DNA of 64,000 nucleotides. It comes from Vibrio mangrovi. GTDB lineage: Bacteria > Pseudomonadota > Gammaproteobacteria > Enterobacterales > Vibrionaceae. Of the stretch, positions 1 through 7,134 are shown one piece after another. Position numbers and translations under genes: made by a program. The stretch is from contig NZ_AP024883.1 in NCBI RefSeq assembly GCF_024346955.1, forward strand, positions 620,001-684,000, given 5' to 3'. The notes below the pieces were generated by a model. That model was not told the origin of the DNA. It was given only the letters and a program-made list of their open reading frames with translations, and did not search any database. Numbering within the stretch: position 1 is the stretch's first letter; the number at the start of each line of letters is the position of its first letter.

Positions 1-656
1 ATCGTACTGCCTGCTGCAATTGCAGCTTCCATATCACCGCTCATTCCCATAGAAAGCGTATCCATCTCCGGATAAGTTTCCTGTAATTTGGTTTTCAGCT
101 CGGCCAGTTTTGTAAATGCCGCCAGTTGGGATGCATAATCCGAGATATTCTCCGGAATGGACATCAATCCTCTTAAGGTGAGGTTTGGCAGAGAAGAAAT
201 CAACTCAGCCAACTGAAAAATATCTTGTTCACCGGTGCCAGATTTTGAGGATTCACCACTGGTATTGACCTGTATCAGCACCTGAAGCGGCGGCATGCCT
301 TCTGGTCTCTGATCGTTCAGACGTTGTGCGATTCTCTCCCGGTCAATCGTATGTACCCATGTAAAATTTTCAGCGACCAGACGTGTTTTATTGGACTGTA
401 TCGGGCCGATAAAGTGCCATTCTAAAGGAATGTCCGGAGCCTGTTCGGTAAAATACCGGACTTTTTCGACACCTTCCTGAACATAATTTTCACCAAAAGC
501 GCGCTGCCCGGCCTGAATCGCTTCATGAATGGCGGCAACAGGCTTAGTTTTACTGACCGCCAGTAATAGGACAGAATTTCGAGTGCGTCCACACTTTTCC
601 TGCACTCGCTCGATGTCTGACATGATATGTTGGATATTTTCTGCAATCGTACTCAT
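1..656 (-). CDS. yggS: PLP homeostasis protein YggS, C-terminus cut by window edge
   Basis: Cytosolic pyridoxal-5'-phosphate-binding protein of the YggS/PROSC family, thought to buffer free PLP; no enzymatic activity is established for the family. The minus-strand frame opens at an ATG (654-656) and stays open to base 1, giving 218 codons of a protein usually about 230 aa. Visible family marks are LLAVSKTKP near the N-terminus (PLP lysine K36), the HFIGPIQSNK strand, QVNTSGE, and SMGMSGDMEAAIAAGST close to the end. It is divergent from pilT with 81 bases between the starts, the standard Vibrio arrangement. Identification is secure; only the last residues are missing. Confidence 0.95.
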   Translation of the reverse strand, partial: MSTIAENIQHIMSDIERVQEKCGRTRNSVLLLAVSKTKPVAAIHEAIQAGQRAFGENYVQEGVEKVRYFTEQAPDIPLEWHFIGPIQSNKTRLVAENFTWVHTIDRERIAQRLNDQRPEGMPPLQVLIQVNTSGESSKSGTGEQDIFQLAELISSLPNLTLRGLMSIPENISDYASQLAAFTKLAELKTKLQETYPEMDTLSMGMSGDMEAAIAAGST

Positions 657-737
657 AGCTACTTTCTAAACAGATGACTTTTTAAACAGGCGAATTGTCC
701 CGAACCAGAATAAAGAACAGAGTGACTGAATCAACCC

Positions 738-1739
738 ATGGATATATCCACTTTACTGGCCCTTAGTGTAAAACATAACGCATCTGATCTACATCTTTCT
801 GCAAATCTTCCGCCTATGTTACGGATAGATGGTGAATTGAGAAAGCTGGAATTTGAAACTTTGTCCAGTCAGGCTGTTTTGCATTTGACTGAATCCATGA
901 TGACGCCGGAACAGAGTAAACAGTTTCAGCAGGTGAAAGAGGCTGACTGGTGTTATCAGAATAAAAACGGACGTTTTCGGGTGAACCGTTTTCTCCAGAG
1001 TAATGGCTATGCTGCAGTAATGCGCTATATTCCTGCATCTGTTCCGTCCCTGCAGTCACTCCATGCACCGGATATTCTGGAGCGAATCAGTGGATACCGT
1101 CAGGGGCTGGTGTTGGTGACCGGGCCTACAGGTTCAGGAAAATCAACAACGCTGGCTGCGATGGTTGATGAGATAAACCGTCGTGATGCTAAACATATTC
1201 TGACGATTGAAGATCCGGTTGAGTTTATCCATCATTCCTGCAAGGCCTTAATTCATCATCGGGAAGTCGGGCGGGACAGCTTATCTTTTGCCGATGCACT
1301 CCGTGCTGCATTGAGAGAAGATCCGGATGTGCTGCTAATCGGAGAATTACGCGATCCGGAAACGATTCGTCTGGCACTGACCGCAGCAGAAACCGGGCAT
1401 CTGATTCTGGCAACGTTACATACCCGTAGCGCAGCTCAGTCAATCGACCGGATTATTGATGTCTTTCCTGCGGATGAACAGCAACGGATTCGAACTCTGC
1501 TGGCTGAATCATTGCAGGCGGTTGTTGCTCAGCGTTTGCTGGTGAAGGATGGTGGTGGACGAACCGCATGTTATGAAGTGCTGGTTGCTACACCAGCGGT
1601 GCGTAATCTGATTCGGGAAAACAAGCTTCCCCAGATAGAGTCGGTGATTCAGACCGGTTCTGCCAGTGGCATGATGACCATGATGCAGGACCGGCAGCGA
1701 TTAGTGAATCTTGGTATTCGTGTACAGGATGATGATTGA
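738..1739 (+). CDS. pilT: Type IV pilus retraction ATPase PilT
   Basis: Hexameric cytoplasmic ATPase that depolymerises type IV pili and drives twitching and DNA uptake. The 333-aa product has the family layout: an N-terminal PAS-like domain, Walker A GPTGSGKS at 129-136, Asp box LTIEDPVEF around 155-163, Walker B with GELRD at about 202-206 (usually GEMRD), the His box TGHLILATLHTRSAAQ near 219-234, and the C-terminal AVRNLIRE motif needed for retraction. Length is slightly below the usual 344-345 aa because the C-terminus is short. pilU, which normally follows in vibrios, is absent: ruvX follows on the opposite strand after 39 bases. Confidence 0.96.
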   Translation: MDISTLLALSVKHNASDLHLSANLPPMLRIDGELRKLEFETLSSQAVLHLTESMMTPEQSKQFQQVKEADWCYQNKNGRFRVNRFLQSNGYAAVMRYIPASVPSLQSLHAPDILERISGYRQGLVLVTGPTGSGKSTTLAAMVDEINRRDAKHILTIEDPVEFIHHSCKALIHHREVGRDSLSFADALRAALREDPDVLLIGELRDPETIRLALTAAETGHLILATLHTRSAAQSIDRIIDVFPADEQQRIRTLLAESLQAVVAQRLLVKDGGGRTACYEVLVATPAVRNLIRENKLPQIESVIQTGSASGMMTMMQDRQRLVNLGIRVQDDD

Positions 1740-1778
1740 GAAAGGGAGTAAAGGGCGGTAAATAGAGGTAAAGGGGAA

Positions 1779-2204
1779 CTATGCTCCCCATTGGGCTTCA
1801 AACCAGCTTTCCAGAATGACAACGGCTGACTGGCAGTCGATATTACCTTTCTTCAGCGCCCGGAATCCACCTTGTTCAAACAGAGTGCTGCGGGCTTCCG
1901 TAGTAGATAAACGCTCATCATGCAGTTCAACCGGTAAGCCGAAGCGACCATGGAGCCGGTTAGCAAATTTTCGGGCCCGGGGAGTAATGGTGTCCAAATC
2001 TTTTCCGCGTAAATCGGTTGGTAAACCGACGACCAGCAAATCAGGTTTCCATTCCTGAATCTGCTTTTCAATATCTTCCCATCTCGGAATACCGTCTTTG
2101 GCCGGAAAAGCCTTGAGAGGAGAAGCGGTTCCGGTTATCTCTTGTCCGATTGCGCTGCCAATACTTTTGGTGCCGTAATCGAAGGCCATGATTGTTCTGG
2201 ACAT
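1779..2204 (-). CDS. ruvX: Holliday-junction resolvase-like RuvX/YqgF (pre-16S rRNA nuclease)
   Basis: RNase H-fold nuclease implicated in maturation of the 16S rRNA 5' end. The 141-aa protein shows the acidic motifs of the family: FDYGTKSIG with Asp9, LLVVGLPTDLRG in the middle, HDERLSTTEA with the second acidic residue, and IDCQSAVVILESW with the C-terminal Asp. Length is typical. It is convergent with pilT and downstream of yqgE on the same strand, separated by an inverted-repeat element. Confidence 0.95.
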   Translation of the reverse strand: MSRTIMAFDYGTKSIGSAIGQEITGTASPLKAFPAKDGIPRWEDIEKQIQEWKPDLLVVGLPTDLRGKDLDTITPRARKFANRLHGRFGLPVELHDERLSTTEARSTLFEQGGFRALKKGNIDCQSAVVILESWFEAQWGA

Positions 2205-2240
2205 TATTTACTCTTTATTAAACTTATTTTCTTCATACTT

Positions 2241-2315
2241 AGGGCGTGTTGATCTGCCTTGGATAAATGCACAACAAACGGCTGCAAAAACCATTACGAA
2301 AGGTCAACACGCTCT
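2241..2315. repeat. Short inverted-repeat element between yqgE and ruvX
   Basis: Arms AGGGCGTGTTGATC (2241-2254) and the reverse complement of AGAGCGTGTTGACC (2302-2315) match at 12 of 14 positions and enclose 47 bases with no ORF. The element fills most of the yqgE-ruvX gap and ends seven bases from the yqgE stop. It looks like a small MITE- or REP-type palindromic repeat; a related half-site (GATCAACACATCCTG) occurs near 24641. Mobility is inferred from the architecture only. Confidence 0.5.
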
Positions 2316-2321
2316 GGGTTG

Positions 2322-2885
2322 TCAGGCGTGTCCGGCCATGGTGGATAGTTGTTCGGGGGTAATTCCCAGTTTCTTTACGGCTTTGTTCCATTTCTCATGG
2401 ACTGGCGTATTAAAAATAACTTCAGGATCTGCTTCAATGGTCAGCCAAGAGTTTTCAGCCAGTTCACTTTCCAGTTGTCCGGCTTCCCAGCCTGAATAAC
2501 CCAATGCAACCAGATAACGACTGGGTTCCGCATCTGTTCCCAGAACGGCAAGAATGTCTTTTGATGTGGTGACGCTCAGTTCATCCGTCATTTGCAGACT
2601 TGATTCATAGTGATCTTTCGGGCAGTGCAGAATAAATCCGCGATCAGAAGAAACCGGTCCGCCGTTGAACACTGGATTCCTCAGACTATTTTTATTTTCC
2701 TGTGGGTAAAGGGGCTGAATGTCGACCTGTTTCAACATGCCTTCCACAGTAATATCTATCGGGGCATTAATCATCAGCCCCATAGCGCCTTCTTCATTAT
2801 GCTCACAAATATAGATCACACTATTTTTGAAATAGGGATCTTTCATACCCGGCATGGCAACAAGAAAATGGTTGGTTAAATTCAT
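2322..2885 (-). CDS. yqgE: UPF0301 protein YqgE (AlgH family)
   Basis: Conserved cytosolic protein of unknown biochemical function; the Pseudomonas homologue is AlgH. The start at 2885 gives MNLTNHFLVAMPGM, the family's canonical N-terminus; an upstream in-frame ATG would add five residues and is not supported. The 187-aa product keeps VIYICEHNEEGAMGLMIN, FNGGPVSSDRGFILH and the C-terminal ALGYSGWEAGQLE block. It sits between gshB and ruvX as in other vibrios and is probably cotranscribed with gshB. Confidence 0.94.
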   Translation of the reverse strand: MNLTNHFLVAMPGMKDPYFKNSVIYICEHNEEGAMGLMINAPIDITVEGMLKQVDIQPLYPQENKNSLRNPVFNGGPVSSDRGFILHCPKDHYESSLQMTDELSVTTSKDILAVLGTDAEPSRYLVALGYSGWEAGQLESELAENSWLTIEADPEVIFNTPVHEKWNKAVKKLGITPEQLSTMAGHA

Positions 2886-2917
2886 GTGATGAGCCCTCAT
2901 GATTCAGGGATGAATAC

Positions 2918-3874
2918 TTACATCATTAGTGCCTTTACGCGACGTTCGATTGCGTCCATGAATTTCCCGGTAATTGAAATATTATATTTTGCTTCAATTT
3001 CCCGGACGCAGGTCGGGCTGGTCACATTAATCTCAGTGAGTTTATCGCCAATGACATCGAGGCCGACAAAAATCAGGCCTTTTTCTTTCAGTGTCGGGGC
3101 GATAGCTTCCGCAATCTGACGGTCCGTTTCGGTTAGCGGGCGTGCTTCTCCGGTACCTCCTGCTGCAAGGTTACCGCGTGTCTCTCCCTTCGGCGGAATT
3201 CTGGCCAGACAGTAAGGCATTGGCTCACCATCAACCACAAGGATACGCTTGTCACCATTACTGATATCCGGAACAAATGTCTGTGCCATACAGTAATTCT
3301 GGCCATGGTTTGTCAGGGTTTCAATAATCACTGACAGGTTCGGGTCTCCTGATTTTACCCGGAAGATTGATGCGCCACCCATACCATCTAACGGTTTGAG
3401 AATAATGTCTCCGTGTTGTTGCTGAAATGCCCGGATTTTTTCGGCTTTCCGGGTAACGATTGTTGTTGGTGTAAGTTCCGGGAACCAGGCAGTGAACAGC
3501 TTCTCGTTACAGTCACGCAGGCTTTGGGGTTTATTGATAATCAGTGTGCCGTCTTCTTCCGCTCTTTCCAGAATGTAGGTTGCGTAAATGAACTCAGTGT
3601 CAAATGGCGGATCTTTACGCATGAGTACGGCATCAAGTTCGGTCAGCGCAATTGTCTGACTGGACTGAACATCAAACCAGTGTGCCGGATCTTCCTGAAG
3701 ATGAACTATTTGTGTGTCGGCATAGGCAACACCCTGATCTAAATGGAGACCATCCATTCGGATATAGTGGACTTCATAACCGCGACGCTGTGCTTCAAGC
3801 ATCATCGCAAAGGTTGTGTCTTTCTTGATGTTGATATCCTCGATAGGATCCATCACAACGCCTAGTTTAATCAT
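2918..3874 (-). CDS. gshB: Glutathione synthetase GshB
   Basis: ATP-grasp ligase joining gamma-glutamylcysteine and glycine, the last step of glutathione synthesis. The start at 3874 (MIKLGVVMDPIEDINIKKDT) follows a GGAGAATGAAAG ribosome site and gives 318 aa, the usual length; a longer frame reaching 3925 lacks support. ATP-grasp signatures are visible: LKPLDGMGGASIF, GDKRILVVDGEPMPY, and the C-terminal INVTSPTCVREIE. It follows rsmE after 34 bases in the same direction. Confidence 0.96.
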   Translation of the reverse strand: MIKLGVVMDPIEDINIKKDTTFAMMLEAQRRGYEVHYIRMDGLHLDQGVAYADTQIVHLQEDPAHWFDVQSSQTIALTELDAVLMRKDPPFDTEFIYATYILERAEEDGTLIINKPQSLRDCNEKLFTAWFPELTPTTIVTRKAEKIRAFQQQHGDIILKPLDGMGGASIFRVKSGDPNLSVIIETLTNHGQNYCMAQTFVPDISNGDKRILVVDGEPMPYCLARIPPKGETRGNLAAGGTGEARPLTETDRQIAEAIAPTLKEKGLIFVGLDVIGDKLTEINVTSPTCVREIEAKYNISITGKFMDAIERRVKALMM

Positions 3875-3908
3875 TCTTTCATTCTCCAATTCTTCTTCAA
3901 TTTGGCAT

Positions 3909-4640
3909 TTAACCAAGGTCACCAAAGCGAACCTGTAATGCTGTAATTGCAGTCAGGGCGGCGGTTTCTGTTCTGAGTACCCGAGGTCCGAGTAATATTT
4001 CTTCAAACTGGTAACTTCTCGTCATCTGGATTTCTTCAGCAGATAAGCCACCTTCCGGTCCGATTAACAGGCGAATCCCTTTATCCGGAGCCGGAAGGGT
4101 ATTGATTGAATACGATGCTCGAGGATGAAGGTTGAGTTTCAGTGCTTCTGTTTCTTCACTGCACCAATCTTCCAGTGCCATAATCGGCCTGATCGTTGGA
4201 ATCGTATTTCGTCCACATTGCTCACAGGCTGCAATTACAATCTTCTGCCACTGTTGCAGTTTTTTCTCAAAGCGCTTCTGATCCAGTTTTACACCACAGC
4301 GTTCTGACAGTAGAGGAGTAATTGTATTGACCCCCAGTTCTACGGATTTCTGAATGGTAAATTCCATTTTATCGCCGCGGGAAATCACTTGCCCCAGATG
4401 CAGGTTAAGCGGAGATTCATTATCTCTGATGACCGGCTCGCCAACCTGAGCTGTGACGGCTTTTTTACTGATCTCAGCCAATACTGCCGGGAATTCTGAG
4501 CCATACCCATCGAATAATAAGATTTCCTGCCCGGTTTGCATTCTCAGTACACGACCGACATGACCGGCAGCATCTTCGCTTAATGTAACCAGACCGGAAG
4601 GCTGGATTTTCTCCGGGTGATAAATACGGGGCATTCTCAT
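3909..4640 (-). CDS. rsmE: 16S rRNA (uracil1498-N3)-methyltransferase RsmE
   Basis: SPOUT-class methyltransferase acting on U1498 of 16S rRNA. The chosen start (4640) gives MRMPRIYHPE and 243 aa, matching the family; the frame extends 19 codons further upstream but without similarity. The C-terminal knot carries LLIGPEGGLSAEEI and LGPRVLRTETAALTA, the SAM-binding signatures. It heads a probable rsmE-gshB-yqgE unit. In other vibrios the endonuclease I gene lies next to it; here the 272 bases up to sprT hold no gene. Confidence 0.95.
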   Translation of the reverse strand: MRMPRIYHPEKIQPSGLVTLSEDAAGHVGRVLRMQTGQEILLFDGYGSEFPAVLAEISKKAVTAQVGEPVIRDNESPLNLHLGQVISRGDKMEFTIQKSVELGVNTITPLLSERCGVKLDQKRFEKKLQQWQKIVIAACEQCGRNTIPTIRPIMALEDWCSEETEALKLNLHPRASYSINTLPAPDKGIRLLIGPEGGLSAEEIQMTRSYQFEEILLGPRVLRTETAALTAITALQVRFGDLG

Positions 4641-4912
4641 GGCTTTTCCTGAAACGACTTTTTCTGAGCAAACTTTCCCTAATCGCTTTCTTTGCACAGC
4701 TTGCTAGGGGATAGCTTCTCTTTGAACAAATTAAAGGGGTTGTCTCTTTTGTTGGGTATAAGATGGGCTCTGAGGACTTAAATTACAAGAGGTACACCTG
4801 AATTCAAAAAGGAAAATTTAATTTATTCCAGAATGAGTTGAACTCCTGAGGAAAAATTCTGCTCAGTCGGATCGGGTTTTAAGTGTGGCGTACATCGCTT
4901 AGAAATGACTTG

Positions 4913-5428
4913 CTATGATGAGATTTCAGATTCTGTATATACCAGTGGTTGATTGCATTGAGTACAGCGATAGGTCACTTCCTGACGTTGTACTTTCCGA
5001 TGACGCCGGATCGACAGGGAGAATTGCTGGCACTGACAATGGTATGAAAAGGTTTGTCCGGCCACGGAGCGTATATCAAACTGGTGGGTTGTCTGAGGGT
5101 TCAAGTGGAATACCTGTGTCATCACGGATTGCCACTCCGGCCCGTGAGGCCTCACGCGACCATAAAGCCGGTGGACAAGTAAATGTGCGATTTCATGAGG
5201 AATAACTTGCTGTAAAAACTCGGTTTGATTTTCAATCAACAATACCGGATTTAAACGGATTTCCCACTGATGAAGATAAGCCTTTCCTGCTGCTTTGCCG
5301 CGTAATTTGTAGCTGAGAGACGGTGGCGGAAAGTGTTGATCAAAGTAGCGTGAGGCTCGGGTGATACAGGCCTGAATTTGTGTATTGATTTGAGTCTGAA
5401 GCTCTGGGGAAACAGTAATTGCTGACAC
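4913..5428 (-). CDS. sprT: SprT family zinc metalloprotein
   Basis: Bacterial SprT, related to the Spartan protease domain; its cellular role in bacteria is not well defined. The 171-aa protein contains the HExxH zinc site in IPHEIAHLLVHRLYG with the downstream RPHGPEW segment, and a C-terminal zinc ribbon (YHCQCQ, YRCTQCNQPLV). Length is typical. It lies between rsmE and metK as in Vibrio. The opposite strand contains an overlapping shadow frame without family features. Confidence 0.93.
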   Translation of the reverse strand: MSAITVSPELQTQINTQIQACITRASRYFDQHFPPPSLSYKLRGKAAGKAYLHQWEIRLNPVLLIENQTEFLQQVIPHEIAHLLVHRLYGRVRPHGPEWQSVMTQVFHLNPQTTHQFDIRSVAGQTFSYHCQCQQFSLSIRRHRKVQRQEVTYRCTQCNQPLVYTESEISS

Positions 5429-5515
5429 TTTTTTACCGGCTATTTCAGATCGATAAACTAAGGAATGGAAATATCATCCCAATCGGGATCTATCATGTCT
5501 GTTTATTTCAGAATA

Positions 5516-5543
5516 AACAAGCCCTCCGAATGGAGGGCTTGTT
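5516..5543 (-). terminator. Rho-independent terminator of metK
   Basis: Perfect 12-bp stem AACAAGCCCTCC / GGAGGGCTTGTT with a 4-base loop, about 85 bases downstream of the metK stop. Read on the minus strand it runs into TTTATT. Confidence 0.85.
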
Positions 5544-5626
5544 ATCTTCGGTGTTCACTATTTGTTAGGTGAACTTATTGTTATATAAACTTGTTCGATC
5601 AACCAGAAAACAGGAACGATCTGAAA

Positions 5627-6781
5627 TTATTTCAGTCCGGCAAAATCCCGGAGTAGTGCTGCTTTGTCTGTCGCTTCCCAAGGGAACTCATCCCGGCCAA
5701 AGTGACCATAAGCAGCAGTTTTCTGGTAAATTGGCTGAAGCAGATTCAGCATTTCCTGAAGCCCGTATGGACGCAGGTCAAAGTTCTGGCGAACAGCTTC
5801 AACAATGATATCGAGAGATACTTTTTCAGTACCGAATGTCTCTACCATGATTGATGTCGGATCGGCAACACCAATCGCGTAAGACAATTGGATTTCACAA
5901 CGGTCTGCCAGTCCGGCTGCAACAATATTTTTGGCAACGTAGCGCGCTGCATAAGCAGCAGAACGGTCAACTTTGGATGGATCTTTTCCTGAGAATGCAC
6001 CACCACCGTGACGCGCCGCACCACCGTATGTATCAACAATGATTTTACGCCCAGTCAGGCCACAGTCGCCCATCGGGCCGCCGATTACAAAACGACCGGT
6101 TGGGTTGATAAAGTATTTGGTCTCTTTTGTCAGCCACTCTGCTGGAAGCGTCGGTTTAATGATCTCTTCCATTACTGCTTCTCTCAGTGCCTCTGTTGAA
6201 ATCGAGTCACTGTGCTGAGTAGACAATACAACAGCATCAATACCGACAATTTTGCCTTCATTGTATTGGAAAGTAACCTGAGATTTAGCGTCAGGACGCA
6301 GCCATGGCAGGGTGCCGTTTTTACGGACTTCCGACTGGCGATGAACCAGACGGTGTGCGTAGGTGATCGGTGCTGGCATCAGCACTTCAGTTTCATTGGT
6401 TGCATAACCAAACATGATCCCTTGGTCACCAGCTCCCTGTTCTTTCGGATCTGCTTTATCTACACCCTGATTAATATCAGGAGACTGTTTGCCAATCGTA
6501 TTTAAAACTGCACAAGAGTCAGCGTCGAAACCCATATCTGAATGGGTATAGCCGATTTCACGAACTGTTTTCCGGGTCAGTTCTTCAATATCAACCCAGG
6601 CTGAAGTAGTGATTTCACCACCAACCATTACCATGCCGGTTTTAACATAAGTTTCGCAGGCAACACGCGCTTTCGGATCTTGTTCTAAAATCGCATCAAG
6701 TACGGCATCGGAAATCTGGTCTGCAATTTTATCAGGATGTCCTTCTGATACGGATTCAGAAGTAAACAGATGCTTTGTCAT
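5627..6781 (-). CDS. metK: S-adenosylmethionine synthetase MetK
   Basis: Makes SAM from methionine and ATP in the cytosol. The 384-aa protein is full length and starts MTKHLFTSESVSEGHPDK with the ATP-site His15 and Asp17. Family signatures GAGDQGIMFGYA and GGGAFSGKD are intact, as is the C-terminal GHFGRDEFPWE. It is divergently arranged with the transketolase gene. Tandem MetJ-type boxes lie about 90-115 bases upstream of the start, so repression by MetJ with SAM is likely. Confidence 0.97.
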   Translation of the reverse strand: MTKHLFTSESVSEGHPDKIADQISDAVLDAILEQDPKARVACETYVKTGMVMVGGEITTSAWVDIEELTRKTVREIGYTHSDMGFDADSCAVLNTIGKQSPDINQGVDKADPKEQGAGDQGIMFGYATNETEVLMPAPITYAHRLVHRQSEVRKNGTLPWLRPDAKSQVTFQYNEGKIVGIDAVVLSTQHSDSISTEALREAVMEEIIKPTLPAEWLTKETKYFINPTGRFVIGGPMGDCGLTGRKIIVDTYGGAARHGGGAFSGKDPSKVDRSAAYAARYVAKNIVAAGLADRCEIQLSYAIGVADPTSIMVETFGTEKVSLDIIVEAVRQNFDLRPYGLQEMLNLLQPIYQKTAAYGHFGRDEFPWEATDKAALLRDFAGLK

Positions 6782-7134
6782 GAGAACTCCACTCAGGTGA
6801 TGAGCAAGTTATACTGAACACTTACTCGAATTACTTAAAAAAACAAGAGATAAAAACAAGCGTTAAACATAAGAGATGTTTTTACATCTAGACGTCTATT
6901 CTATGTTGCCGAAATGGAATTACAAGACTTTTTTTGCTATTTATAAACATCGGTTTGCTTATTGATTCTGAGAGACTTTTCCCTCTTTCTGGACTTAAGC
7001 GGTAAATTTGAGACAGATCGCGCATATATTTCGTTAGCAAATCGATTGCGCCGAATCGGGGGCTTTGCGACAATGCGGTGTTTTTCGCAGTACACTGCTT
7101 TTTTAATTTTGCTTTATGACTTTCAGGAGCTGAC
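6782..7134. promoter_or_regulatory. Divergent promoter region between metK and tkt
   Basis: This 353-base gap contains no convincing gene; a 97-codon minus-strand frame across it has no protein-like features. It must contain both divergent promoters. The recognisable element is the MetJ operator at 6874-6897. The part next to tkt (7040-7134) ends with CAGGAGCTGACATG, a good ribosome site for tkt. Confidence 0.7.
6874..6897. promoter_or_regulatory. MetJ operator (three tandem met boxes)
   Basis: Three adjacent 8-mers in phase: AGATGTTT (6 of 8 to consensus), TTACATCT (5 of 8) and AGACGTCT (8 of 8). Tandem 8-bp spacing around a perfect AGACGTCT is how MetJ sites are built, and metK is a classical MetJ target. 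Confidence 0.8.

Noticed and set aside
1773..1789. GGGGA/TCCCC hairpin between pilT and ruvX
   Set aside because: Five-bp stem overlapping the ruvX end, no T tract; too weak to list as a terminator.
4915..5205. 96-codon plus frame opposite sprT
   Set aside because: Antisense to the zinc-motif-bearing sprT; no protein features.
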